A DNA stretch of 64,000 bases from Tenacibaculum sp. Bg11-29 (GTDB lineage Bacteria; Bacteroidota; Bacteroidia; Flavobacteriales; Flavobacteriaceae). Both the position numbers and the translations under genes were made by a program. Numbering within the stretch: position 1 is the stretch's first letter; the number at the start of each line of letters is the position of its first letter. The notes below the pieces were generated by a model. That model saw nothing but the letters and a program-made list of their open reading frames with translations. It was not told where the DNA came from and ran no database searches. The DNA lies in NCBI RefSeq assembly GCF_002836595.1, contig NZ_PJBB01000003.1, positions 868,001 through 932,000 on the forward strand. The letters run 5' to 3'. Positions 9,562 through 18,509 of the stretch are shown here, in pieces.

Positions 9562-10764
9562 TTATTGATTTTTAACAGACTGTAATACTTCATTAAAAGC
9601 ATCCCAAACTTCGGGGCTATTCTCTAAATCGAACCCCATTTCTTTACATTTTAGCGTAAAAACTTCAGTAGGTAATAACTCTTTAATTGATTTTGTGTTT
9701 TTTAATAACTCCTCAATTCCTACTGTTTTTCGTTGATTTTTTAAGGATATTTTTAATATTTCGAACACTTGTTCTTCGGCTTCCTTTTTTAAATCTTCAG
9801 TATTTATCGTATTCTCTTCATTTAAAATAATTTCTACCCAAGGGGTTAATTCATGCGAATTCGAAACAATATTTGAAAATTCTTGAATACATGCTGTCAT
9901 AGTTCCTGAAATACTATAAAACTCTCTAAAACGAGGAATTATAACGTCTTTAACATCACTTATTTTATTATTTTCTATAGTTAAAACAAGTACTTTTTTT
10001 TCGTAACTAATTTCGCTAAAACTTAAAATATTTGGAGATCCTGAATATCTTACCTTTTCATTTCCACCAATTATTTGCGGCCTATGTAAATGACCCAAAG
10101 CTATATAATTAAAATAAGCAGGAAAATCTCCCGCTCCTATATGCCCTAAAGTACCTACATAAATATTTTGTTCACTGTCTGAAATAGAACCCCCTGTAGC
10201 AAATAAATGTCCCATTGCAATAACTGGTGCATTGCTTGTATTTATTAATTTACTTTGCGTTTCAACCAATTTATAATGGTTTATCAACGCTGTTTTGTAT
10301 TTATCAGTAAGTTCTTCAAAAGATTCTCCGGCTACGGCACGCCTAATATCTCCATCACGCAAATAGGGGACTGCTCCTATAATTACTTTTTCTCCGTTTA
10401 TCTCAATTTCAAAAACTTCGTCTTCAATATTTTCTGTTGCTTTTCCAACAACTTTTATTGCCAATGCGTCTAATAAATATTTAGGTGCATTTAAAGTACC
10501 TGGCGAATCGTGATTTCCTCCTGTAATAATAATAGATTTACAGGTAGTTGTTTGTAACTTTACTAAAAAGCTATAATACATTTCTAAACTTTGATTCGAT
10601 GGAGAACCAGAATCAAATACGTCTCCTGAAATTAACAACACATCAATTTTTTGATCAATAATATAATTTTCAATCCAACCTAAAAACAACATTTGTTCTT
10701 CTAATTGTGATTGTTCATGTAATCTATGACCTAAATGCCAATCGGCAGTATGAAGTATTCTCAT
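9562..10764 (-). CDS. sbcD: Exonuclease SbcCD subunit D
   Basis: A 400-residue Mre11-type metallophosphoesterase and the nuclease subunit of SbcCD. All metal-binding motifs are present in order: ADWHLG (residues 7-12), SGDVFDSG (46-53), GGNHDSP (82-88), MGHLF near 190 and GHLHRPQ near 225. The C-terminal part is the capping domain followed by a helical segment that binds SbcC coiled coils. It is the first gene of the sbcDC pair. A TAAATTTG box lies on the minus strand at 10796-10803, about 32 bases ahead of the start, and could be its -7 element. Confidence 0.95.
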   Translation of the reverse strand: MRILHTADWHLGHRLHEQSQLEEQMLFLGWIENYIIDQKIDVLLISGDVFDSGSPSNQSLEMYYSFLVKLQTTTCKSIIITGGNHDSPGTLNAPKYLLDALAIKVVGKATENIEDEVFEIEINGEKVIIGAVPYLRDGDIRRAVAGESFEELTDKYKTALINHYKLVETQSKLINTSNAPVIAMGHLFATGGSISDSEQNIYVGTLGHIGAGDFPAYFNYIALGHLHRPQIIGGNEKVRYSGSPNILSFSEISYEKKVLVLTIENNKISDVKDVIIPRFREFYSISGTMTACIQEFSNIVSNSHELTPWVEIILNEENTINTEDLKKEAEEQVFEILKISLKNQRKTVGIEELLKNTKSIKELLPTEVFTLKCKEMGFDLENSPEVWDAFNEVLQSVKNQ

Positions 10765-11249
10765 TTAATATTTGTTTTTACTTTGTAGAAGCTTACAAAT
10801 TTAAGGAAGTAAAACTACGATCTTTTAAGATGTAGCTATAAAAGAATTATTTAGGCATTCAAAAAAATAGGCGAATGTTAGTTTTTATGTTGTTAACATA
10901 AAGTATTATTAAAAGAAAAACAATTAAAAATACTTTTTATTTTTTGTAGCAATATAAATTTCATATTCCTTTCATTATTTAGAGTAAATACTAATTTTAA
11001 ACACTATTTTACACTATAAATATAGTACAGCAACTATTGTGTAATCCGTTTTTTTAAAACGTCTTAAATCAGCTTTTTTAGCTCGCTTTTCAATTAGAAA
11101 TTATTATTATTAAAGACAAAACTATAAGAAAAAATTATGTTTAGTTTTTCAATAAATTTCTTAACTTTAGTAAAAGGTTTATCGTGACTTTTTTTTAATC
11201 TTTGTCTCTTAATATTGAATACGTAATTTTAATTATAAAAACATAAAAA
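10765..11249. other. Gene-free divergent promoter region
   Basis: A 485-base AT-rich stretch between divergent sbcD and the TerB-like gene. No reading frame or clear RNA structure is seen. It should hold both promoters: TAAATTTG on the minus strand at 10796-10803 for sbcD, and an AATCTTTG-like box near 11197-11204 for the plus-strand gene. Confidence 0.4.
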
Positions 11250-11684
11250 ATGTCGATATCAGATTTATATTCTACCGGAAAACACAAACAAGAAATAGGA
11301 CACTTTGCTAGTGTTGTAAAAATTGCAAAAACTGATAATGTTATTGAAGCAGGTGAACAAAAATTATTAGATAGAGCCGCAAAAAGATTAAATATTGATG
11401 AAACTGAATATGTAGCGATTTTAAAGAATCCTGAAAAATATCCTGTAAATCCTCCTGTAAGTTATGATGAACGTATTGAACGTTTATACCTTTTAACAAA
11501 AATGGTTTTTGCTGATGACCATGTAGATAAAGAGCAAATAACACTTATGCAAAAAACAGCAGTTGCATTACAATTTCCAACAGATAATGTTGAAAAAGTT
11601 TGTGACGAAGCAATTCACTTAGTTATGAATAATAACGATTTAGATGATTTTACAGCTGCTATTAAAAAAGTAAATGCCATTTAA
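11250..11684 (+). CDS. TerB-like (tellurite resistance TerB family) protein
   Basis: A 144-residue all-helical protein with a TerB-like domain. It has the usual two-half helical layout, with acidic positions (IKNPEKY-type and FADDHVDKEQ-type segments) resembling the metal-binding loops of TerB domains. No signal peptide is seen, so it is cytoplasmic. Other ter genes are not nearby, so a role in tellurite resistance should not be assumed; stand-alone TerB domains occur widely and their function is largely unknown. It is followed after 55 bases by an outer-membrane protein gene on the same strand. Confidence 0.7.
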   Translation: MSISDLYSTGKHKQEIGHFASVVKIAKTDNVIEAGEQKLLDRAAKRLNIDETEYVAILKNPEKYPVNPPVSYDERIERLYLLTKMVFADDHVDKEQITLMQKTAVALQFPTDNVEKVCDEAIHLVMNNNDLDDFTAAIKKVNAI

Positions 11685-11739
11685 ATTTACACTAAATTAG
11701 CATTTAACAAGTTATATTATAATAAATCCCTCGAAATTT

Positions 11740-12330
11740 ATGAAAAATAGAATCTTACTTATTACTGTACTTTGCTTTTCTATGAACTTGTTTTCACAAA
11801 ATTTAAACGACTCATGGCAAATAGGTATTGGTATGGGAGTTACAAAATTTAGTAAAAGTGATGCTGCCTTTATTGGTGATGCATATCTTTTTCAAACCCC
11901 AGTAGTTAATTTAACGATGCCTATTGGTGAGCGTTTATCTATAAACGGAGCGATGTCATTTAATACAATTAATGATATTGGTGTTATTAGTAATTCTGCT
12001 AATTATTTTTCTATGGATGGATCATTACGTTATAATTTTAACGCAGTATTTGAAAAATTTGCTCCATACGTATTTGCTGGAGGTAGTATTGTAGATTCTG
12101 AACTAAAAATGACACCTACTATAAACATTGGTGCTGGTGGTATTTATTGGTTAAATGATAAAATAGGTATTAACCCTCAGGTATACTACAAACATTCTCT
12201 TGAAAATTATGAAAGTATGCGCTCTCATATTCAAGGAACTTTAAGTGTTGTATTTAAATTAGATTGGAATAATTCTAATGGAGGTATTAAAGGAAAAACT
12301 TCTTCTTCTTGTTACTATAATCAATTTTAA
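11740..12330 (+). CDS. Outer-membrane beta-barrel protein
   Basis: A 196-residue exported protein. Residues 1-19 (MKNRILLITVLCFSMNLFS) are a signal peptide. The rest alternates polar and hydrophobic residues with aromatic strand ends (for example GVTKFSKSD, LRYNFNAVFEKFAPYVFAGG, INPQVYYKHSLE), the pattern of an eight-strand OmpX/OmpA-like barrel. The tail after the last strand is short and Ser/Cys-containing (SSSCYYNQF) and does not end in the most typical aromatic residue pattern. No OmpA peptidoglycan-binding domain is present. A strong hairpin terminator follows directly. Confidence 0.75.
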   Translation: MKNRILLITVLCFSMNLFSQNLNDSWQIGIGMGVTKFSKSDAAFIGDAYLFQTPVVNLTMPIGERLSINGAMSFNTINDIGVISNSANYFSMDGSLRYNFNAVFEKFAPYVFAGGSIVDSELKMTPTINIGAGGIYWLNDKIGINPQVYYKHSLENYESMRSHIQGTLSVVFKLDWNNSNGGIKGKTSSSCYYNQF

Positions 12331-12350
12331 GAAGAGCATTCTAAATAATA

Positions 12351-12381
12351 AAAAACGCCGCTTTTATAAAGCGGCGTTTTT
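12351..12381. terminator. Bidirectional terminator
   Basis: AAAAACGCCGCTTT (12351-12364) pairs perfectly with AAAGCGGCGTTTTT (12368-12381). The GC-rich core with A- and T-runs on both sides serves the convergent barrel protein gene and gltX. Confidence 0.9.
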
Positions 12382-12386
12382 AGTTT

Positions 12387-13904
12387 TTATGATAGTTTTT
12401 TTATTGCGTTTTTAATACGCGCTATTGTATTTTCTTTACCAATCATTGTCATAATATCAAACAAATCTGGCCCTGCTAATTTACCTACTAAACTTAAACG
12501 TAGTGGTTGCATAACTTTACCAAAACCTATTTCTTTAGCCGTAATCCAACCTTTAATATCAATTTGAGTATTTTCTATTGTGAAATCTTCAATTTTAGAA
12601 ATTACCGTTGTTAATTCTTCCATTAACGCACCAGTAGTGTCTTTCCATTGCTTTTTAGCTGCTTTTTCATCATATTCTGTTGGATTTACAAAGAAAAAAC
12701 TAGATAATTCCCAAAAATCAGCAACAAATGTAGCACGCTCCTTTATTAATGAAACTACTTTTGTTGTATACTCTACATCAGTAGTAATTCCTTTTTCTGA
12801 AAGAATAGGAGTATACAATGTTGTTAACTCTTCATTTGTTTTTTGCTGTAAATATTGTTGATTAAACCAGTTTGTTTTGTCTGGGCTAAATTTAGCGCCC
12901 GACTTACTAACTCTACTTAAATCGAAAGCATCAACCAATTCTTCTAATGAAAATATTTCTTGTTCTGTACCAGGATTCCAACCTAATAAGGCTAACATAT
13001 TTATAAATGCATCGTTAAAGTAACCATCTTCTTTATAACCTCTTGATACATCTCCAGATTTCTCGTTTGTATATTCTAAAGGAAATACAGGAAATCCTAA
13101 TTTATCACCATCACGTTTACTTAATTTTCCTTTTCCAACTGGCTTTAGAATTAAAGGTAAGTGTGCAAATTTTGGAGATTCCCAATCAAAGGCGCGATAA
13201 AGTAATACATGAAGTGGGAGAGAAGGCAACCATTCTTCACCACGAATAACATGTGAAATCTCCATTAAATGATCATCAACAATATTAGCTAAGTGATATG
13301 TTGGCATTCCGTCTGACTTAAACAATACTTTATCATCTAATACATTGGTGTCAATTTTAATTTTACCACGAATTTCATCTTCAAGTATTAAAGTTTCGTC
13401 TTGTGGTGTTTTAAAACGAACAACATATTTATCACCTGCTGCCAATTTAGCTTTAACTTCATCAGCTGAAAGTGCTAATGAACTATTTAATTTTTCGCGA
13501 TTATGCCAGTTATAAGTAAATGTTTTACCATTTTCTTCGTGATTTTTTCGATGTGCATCTAACTCTTCAGTAGTATCAAATGCATAATATGCCCAATCTT
13601 TATCAATTAATTCAGTAGCATATGTTTTATATAATTCTTTTCGTTCTGACTGACGGTAAGGTCCGAATTTTTCATTATTCCCTGGTCCTTCATCAAAAGG
13701 AATGTTACACCATTTTAAAGCATCAATTATATATTGCTCTGCATTGGCAACATAACGTGTTTGGTCGGTATCTTCGATACGTAACACAAAAGTTCCGTTA
13801 TGTTTTTTAGCGAATAAATAGTTGAATAAAGCAGTTCTTACACCTCCAATATGTAAAGGTCCTGTTGGGCTAGGAGCAAAGCGTACTCTTACGTTCTCAG
13901 TCAT
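12387..13904 (-). CDS. gltX: Glutamate--tRNA ligase
   Basis: A 505-residue class I aminoacyl-tRNA synthetase that charges tRNA-Glu. The HIGH-type motif lies in RFAPSPTGPLHIGG near the N-terminus, and the KMSKS-type motif is KLSKRDGDK near residue 265. The EDTDQTR and GEEWLPSLP segments are also typical. The C-terminal third is the anticodon-binding helical domain. Length is normal. A TATCTTTG box on the minus strand (13925-13932) about 20 bases upstream is a good candidate -7 element. The gene ends against a bidirectional terminator. Confidence 0.97.
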   Translation of the reverse strand: MTENVRVRFAPSPTGPLHIGGVRTALFNYLFAKKHNGTFVLRIEDTDQTRYVANAEQYIIDALKWCNIPFDEGPGNNEKFGPYRQSERKELYKTYATELIDKDWAYYAFDTTEELDAHRKNHEENGKTFTYNWHNREKLNSSLALSADEVKAKLAAGDKYVVRFKTPQDETLILEDEIRGKIKIDTNVLDDKVLFKSDGMPTYHLANIVDDHLMEISHVIRGEEWLPSLPLHVLLYRAFDWESPKFAHLPLILKPVGKGKLSKRDGDKLGFPVFPLEYTNEKSGDVSRGYKEDGYFNDAFINMLALLGWNPGTEQEIFSLEELVDAFDLSRVSKSGAKFSPDKTNWFNQQYLQQKTNEELTTLYTPILSEKGITTDVEYTTKVVSLIKERATFVADFWELSSFFFVNPTEYDEKAAKKQWKDTTGALMEELTTVISKIEDFTIENTQIDIKGWITAKEIGFGKVMQPLRLSLVGKLAGPDLFDIMTMIGKENTIARIKNAIKKLS

Positions 13905-13924
13905 TTTTTGTTAATTTGAAGACG

Positions 13925-13932
13925 CAAAGATA
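13925..13932 (-). promoter_or_regulatory. Candidate -7 promoter box of gltX
   Basis: Read on the minus strand this is TATCTTTG, the TAnnTTTG element of Bacteroidota promoters, 20 bases ahead of the gltX start. No clear TTTG -33 partner is visible. Confidence 0.5.
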
Positions 13933-13952
13933 GTTTTAATCTACCCATAAAA

Positions 13953-13974
13953 AAAGCGAGCCGTAGCTCGCTTT
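13953..13974 (-). terminator. Terminator of the small peptide gene
   Basis: AAAGCGAGC (13953-13961), loop CGTA, GCTCGCTTT (13966-13974). On the minus strand the hairpin is followed by an unbroken T-run, 13 bases after the stop of the small cysteine-rich peptide gene. A dedicated terminator supports that gene being real and separately transcribed. Confidence 0.85.
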
Positions 13975-13986
13975 AAATAAATTCCA

Positions 13987-14142
13987 TTAAGAAGGAAAAG
14001 TTCGTACGCACTTGCACAAAGATCTATCGTATTCAGAATCTAAATGACAAGGTATAAGAGGTTCACACCCTCCATTTCCGTTAATTTTTTTTTGTTGTGA
14101 TTTTTTTAATACAGAACCTAAATTTAAAACATTCTTTAACAT
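13987..14142 (-). CDS. Double-glycine-leader cysteine-rich peptide (putative bacteriocin/RiPP precursor)
   Basis: A 51-residue peptide. The first 25 residues (MLKNVLNLGSVLKKSQQKK then INGNGG) match the leader style of flavobacterial bacteriocin-like precursors, in which a short amphipathic helix ends in a Gly-Gly site cut by a C39 peptidase/ABC exporter. The predicted 26-residue core begins CEPLIPC and has four cysteines (Cys26, 32, 43, 45), enough for two disulfides or for thioether or metal chemistry. The gene stands alone between gltX and an outer-membrane protein gene, with its own terminator. No processing peptidase, transporter or modification enzyme is within this window, so export must rely on genes elsewhere. 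Peptide reality is well supported; the activity (antibacterial, signalling or other) is unknown. Confidence 0.7.
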   Translation of the reverse strand: MLKNVLNLGSVLKKSQQKKINGNGGCEPLIPCHLDSEYDRSLCKCVRTFPS

Positions 14143-14251
14143 AATTAAATTTTTATAAATTAATAATGCACTAATTTATTTAATATAAAACATCTTAGTT
14201 ATTATTTTCCCATAAAATAATTACGTTTAAACCATAAAATTTCACATTCAT

Positions 14252-15061
14252 TTAAAACTTATGATACACTCCAAAACTAATTGCTGGCGCTTTTGCTACA
14301 TTATTCCCTGTAAAAGCACCTCCTAAAGCTATATTTGCTCCAAAATTATTATTAATTTCTCCTATAAATTTTAATCCGAAACCTGCATAACCTTGGTTAT
14401 TTACATACAATCCTGTAGCTAAGTTTTCGCTAGGTAATGCAATATCTCCATTATTTAAAGATGCTACACCATCTAAGAAACCAGCAATCCATAACCAATC
14501 TAATGTTTTATAACCTACTTCACCTCCTAACTTATAATTACTACTGTACTTATTTGTACGAATATCAAAACCTGTAAATGCTTGTATGTACCATCTATCA
14601 AAACCTCTACCTGCAATAAATAAAGGAGTAAAACTCCAAGCATCGTAACCAGTTCTTAAACCTGAATTAGCTTTATAGCTACTAGTATTAGCTTCTATAT
14701 TTAATTGACCTGTTAGTAACCATTTATTATTAGAAAAATTATGTTTTACACCTATCTGAATGTTTCCTAATGAATTATTATTTACCGAGCCACTAATAGC
14801 CGTATTTAAAGTTGTCATTTTAAATGGAAGGTTTACTAATAAAGTAGTTTTATCTGTTAAACCATATTCTCCATAAAATTGTATCGTATTATCGGATACT
14901 TTGTTTGGTAATTCTTTTTCTGTTTTAGCAAATAATTTATCATAATTAGCAATACTTGTGTATGATAATTGAAGGTATGATTTTCCTTTTTCTTTTACCC
15001 AAGGGCTTTGTGCTAAAAGATTAAAAGAAAACAAGAGTAATAAAATAGATATTTTTTTCAT
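14252..15061 (-). CDS. Outer-membrane protein (transporter-type beta barrel)
   Basis: A 269-residue exported protein, taking the internal Met that opens a good signal peptide (MKKISILLLLFSFNLLAQ) as the start; a longer frame upstream adds 15 residues with no signal character. The mature part consists of repeated amphipathic strands (for example TIQFYGEYGLTDKTTLLVNLPF, WYIQAFTGFDIRTN) and ends in FGVYHKF, a classic aromatic-terminated outer-membrane barrel. Strand content and length fit a 12-strand barrel of the kind grouped with phenol-degradation MetA-like or transporter families, but I cannot assign the cargo. It is monocistronic and divergent from the DUF4175 gene. Confidence 0.7.
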   Translation of the reverse strand: MKKISILLLLFSFNLLAQSPWVKEKGKSYLQLSYTSIANYDKLFAKTEKELPNKVSDNTIQFYGEYGLTDKTTLLVNLPFKMTTLNTAISGSVNNNSLGNIQIGVKHNFSNNKWLLTGQLNIEANTSSYKANSGLRTGYDAWSFTPLFIAGRGFDRWYIQAFTGFDIRTNKYSSNYKLGGEVGYKTLDWLWIAGFLDGVASLNNGDIALPSENLATGLYVNNQGYAGFGLKFIGEINNNFGANIALGGAFTGNNVAKAPAISFGVYHKF

Positions 15062-15186
15062 TTGAATAATATTGAATAATTGAGGTTTGTATGAAAGTTC
15101 ATACATTTAGTAGTCTAAAATAATAAATACTTACAAAAATCTTTAACAAAAACTTCATTATAAAAATAGTACTTTTATAGATTGAT

Positions 15187-18100
15187 ATGACGATTTTGAA
15201 CACTATAGAACAAAAATTACAGCAGTTTAGTAGAAAATACTATACAAGTGAGTTAATAAAAGGAAGTATTTTATTTATTTCCTTAGGTTTAATATACCTA
15301 TTCTTTACCTTATTTATAGAGCATTTTTTATGGCTTAAACCCACAGCTAGAACCTTATTATTTTGGTTATTTATTATTGTTGAAGCATTTTTATTTTTAC
15401 GCTTTATTTGTTTTCCCATTTTTAAAATTATAGGATTACAAAAAGGTATTTCTTTTGAAGAAGCTTCTAAAATTATAGGAAATCATTTTCCTGAAGTACA
15501 AGACAAACTTTTAAATATACTTCAATTAAAGAAAAACAGCGAGCAATCTGAATTACTATTAGCTAGTATCAAGCAAAAATCAAAAGAAATTCAACCCATT
15601 TCTTTTACCAAGGCTATTGATTTTACCAGCAATACAAAATATCTTAAATATACTATAATACCCCTTTTTATTTTGGGGTTAACTTTTTTAACGGGTACAA
15701 GTAATAAATTATCTGATAGCTTTAATCGTGTTGTAAATCATTCTATCGCTTATAAAGCACCTGCTCCTTTTTATTTTAATTTAACTTCAAACGATTTAAA
15801 GGTAATTAAAGGAAAGGATATTACTGTTTATATTCAAACAACAGGTGAGGTTATTCCTAACGAAGCAAAAGTTCATTTTAATAGCCAACAGTATTTTTTA
15901 ACAAACGAAGGAAACGGCTTATTTTCTTATACTTTTATTGACATACAGGAAGCTCTTAGTTTTTATGTAAGTGCAAACACTATAGAATCTCAAGTATTTA
16001 AAATTACTACTATTAACACACCTACAATTCAAAATATTTCATTAAAATTAAAATACCCATGGTATATTAAAAAGAAAAATGAAATAATTGAAAACACAGG
16101 AAACCTAAATGTTCCACAAGGAACAATTGTACAATGGCTTGTAAAAACTTCTGAAACTGATACTGTTAGTTACATAGAAAACAAAAAAAGAACAAATTTT
16201 ACACAAGAAGAAACAGGCGTTTTTATATTTAAGAAACAAATTAAACAAGCTGTCAATTATAAAATTACCACAACTAATGAAAACCTTAAAGATTACGAAC
16301 AATTACAGTTTACCATTACTGTTATTAAAGATGAGCATCCTATAATAACAGTAAAATCTAATATTGACAGTATTTCACGAGGTAATGCACAATTCGTAGG
16401 TCAAATTTCTGATGATTATGGTTTCAAAAAAATGGAATTAGTTTATTACGATAAAAAAAATACTCAAAAAACTTCTTTTAAAAATATCAAGATTAATAAA
16501 AATACAATTCAGAATTTCTTTTATGAATTTCCAAAAGGCTTAAACTTAGAGAAAGGAATTGACTATGAAATGTATTTTCAAGTGTTCGATAACGATGCCG
16601 TAAATGGTAATAAGAGAGCATTGAGTCAAAAGTTTTCTTACCGACAAAAAACAACAAATGAAATAGATAAAGAGCTTTTACAAGAACAACGTAATCATAT
16701 TCAAAATTTAGAAAACTCATTAAGTAAACAACAACAAAGTAAAAAAGAATTAGAAAAAATTCAGTTTGAACTTCAGAATAAAAAGAAGGTTAACTGGAAT
16801 GATCAGAAAAAAATTAAAAACTTAATAAAGCGTCAGGATCAATATAAACAAATGATGCAACGTCAAACAGAAAATTTACAGAAGAATTTTTCTGAGAAAA
16901 AAGAAGAGAACCAAAGTTTACAAGAAAAAAAAGAACATTTAAAAGAGCGAATTAAAGAGCTTAAAAAACTAGAAAAACAGCAAAAACTATTAAATGAACT
17001 TAAAAAACTTACAGAAAAATTAAACAGAGAAGATTTAATTAAGAAAACTAAAGAATTAGCTGAACAAAATAAACAACAAGAAAAGAGTTTAGAACGCATA
17101 TTAGAAATGACTAAGCGTTTTTATATTGAACAAAAAGTACAAAAATTGGCTGACAATTTAAATGAGTTAAGTAAAAAACAGGAAGAGTTAAGTAAAAAAG
17201 AAACAAAGAAAGGAGAGCAGGAGAAAATAAAAGAAGAGTTTAATAAAGCTAGAGAAGAGCTGAATGAAGTTAAAAAAGATAACAAAGAATTAAAAAACCC
17301 AATGGATTTACCTTCTTTAGATGATTTAGCTAAAGAAGCTGAGAAACAACTTAACAAAGCTGAAGAGAACTTAAACAACAAAAAACAATCACCCGCTAAA
17401 GAGAACCAAAAGAAGGCTGCTAAGAAAATGCAAGAGATGAGCCAGAAAATGAAAAAATCTATGCAAGAAATGAGCGCTAACATGGAAGAAGAAAACATAG
17501 AAGGTATGCGTCAAATATTAGATAACTTACTTGTTTTTTCTTTTGATCAAGAAGCCCTAATGCATAAATTTTCAGCTAGTAATTCATCACACCCAAATTT
17601 CGGAAAGGTTTTACAAAAACAACATCAACTTAAAACTTACTTCGAACATATTGATGATAGCTTATTTGTATTATCTATTAAAGTTCCTAAAATATCATCT
17701 AAAATACAAGATCAACTATCATTAGCTCATTATAATTTAGATCAATCTTTAGAAAACTTTGCAGATAATAAATTTCAAAGTGGTGTTTCTAATCAGCGTT
17801 ACATAATGACCGCTGCAAATACATTAGCAGACATGCTTAGTAACACATTAGATGCTATGCAAAACCCGAAACCTGGTAACGGAAAAGGAAAGGGTAAAGG
17901 AAAATCATTTAGCTTACCAGATATTATAAAAAAGCAAAACGAGCTTACGAAAAAAATGAAGGAAGGTATGCAAAAGAATAATAAAGGTAAACCTAAAGAA
18001 GGAAAGGACGGAAAAAAGAAAGGAGAGAAAGAAGGTAAAACTGGAAAACAAGGCGGTGATATTAATGGTGAATTATATGAAATATACAAACAACAATCAG

Positions 18101-18477
18101 AATTAAGGCAACAATTAGAAGATGCTATTAAAGCAGGTGGTACTAAAAACGGTAAAGCTAAGCAAGCTTTAAAGAAAATGGAACAGCTAGAAAATGAAAT
18201 TTTAGAAAATGGTTTTAATCAAAAAAACATTAATAAAATGCAACAATTAAACTATGAATTACTAAAATTAGATAAAGCTGCCTTAGAACAAAATCGTGAT
18301 AAACAACGAAAATCTAACACCAACCTACAAGAATATAATAGCGAATCTGCAAAAGCATTAAAATTTAAAAAGTTGTTTTATAATCAAACTGAGATATTAA
18401 ACAGGCAATCATTACCTTTGCGCCAAAATTTTAAAAAGAAGGTTCAAGAGTATTTTAGCCTTCCTAATAAAGATTAA
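15187..18477 (+). CDS. DUF4175 family membrane protein with long coiled coil
   Basis: A 1096-residue protein of the DUF4175 type found across Flavobacteriia. Two membrane helices lie at about 25-45 and 55-80, a third at about 155-172, followed by a periplasmic beta-rich region to about 480. From about 490 to 780 the sequence is an almost unbroken Lys/Glu/Gln coiled coil, then comes a glycine/lysine-rich linker (GNGKGKGKGK) and a charged C-terminal helical part. The domain function is unknown. It heads a same-strand run with an exported protein, ybeY and mnmG, 32 bases from the next gene, so it may be cotranscribed with them. Confidence 0.8.
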   Translation: MTILNTIEQKLQQFSRKYYTSELIKGSILFISLGLIYLFFTLFIEHFLWLKPTARTLLFWLFIIVEAFLFLRFICFPIFKIIGLQKGISFEEASKIIGNHFPEVQDKLLNILQLKKNSEQSELLLASIKQKSKEIQPISFTKAIDFTSNTKYLKYTIIPLFILGLTFLTGTSNKLSDSFNRVVNHSIAYKAPAPFYFNLTSNDLKVIKGKDITVYIQTTGEVIPNEAKVHFNSQQYFLTNEGNGLFSYTFIDIQEALSFYVSANTIESQVFKITTINTPTIQNISLKLKYPWYIKKKNEIIENTGNLNVPQGTIVQWLVKTSETDTVSYIENKKRTNFTQEETGVFIFKKQIKQAVNYKITTTNENLKDYEQLQFTITVIKDEHPIITVKSNIDSISRGNAQFVGQISDDYGFKKMELVYYDKKNTQKTSFKNIKINKNTIQNFFYEFPKGLNLEKGIDYEMYFQVFDNDAVNGNKRALSQKFSYRQKTTNEIDKELLQEQRNHIQNLENSLSKQQQSKKELEKIQFELQNKKKVNWNDQKKIKNLIKRQDQYKQMMQRQTENLQKNFSEKKEENQSLQEKKEHLKERIKELKKLEKQQKLLNELKKLTEKLNREDLIKKTKELAEQNKQQEKSLERILEMTKRFYIEQKVQKLADNLNELSKKQEELSKKETKKGEQEKIKEEFNKAREELNEVKKDNKELKNPMDLPSLDDLAKEAEKQLNKAEENLNNKKQSPAKENQKKAAKKMQEMSQKMKKSMQEMSANMEEENIEGMRQILDNLLVFSFDQEALMHKFSASNSSHPNFGKVLQKQHQLKTYFEHIDDSLFVLSIKVPKISSKIQDQLSLAHYNLDQSLENFADNKFQSGVSNQRYIMTAANTLADMLSNTLDAMQNPKPGNGKGKGKGKSFSLPDIIKKQNELTKKMKEGMQKNNKGKPKEGKDGKKKGEKEGKTGKQGGDINGELYEIYKQQSELRQQLEDAIKAGGTKNGKAKQALKKMEQLENEILENGFNQKNINKMQQLNYELLKLDKAALEQNRDKQRKSNTNLQEYNSESAKALKFKKLFYNQTEILNRQSLPLRQNFKKKVQEYFSLPNKD

Positions 18478-18509
18478 TCTTATTTATTTAAATACTTTAA
18501 ACTACCTAA

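Noticed and set aside
11250..11684. Tellurite-resistance operon
   Set aside because: Only a single TerB-like gene is present and none of terA, terC, terD or terZ is near.
15061..15106. Longer start for the outer-membrane protein at 14252
   Set aside because: The extra 15 residues lack signal character, while the internal Met begins a clean signal peptide.
16863..18089. Three open frames on the minus strand opposite the DUF4175 gene
   Set aside because: They are mirror images of the Lys/Glu-rich coiled coil; composition and lack of motifs show they are not genes.
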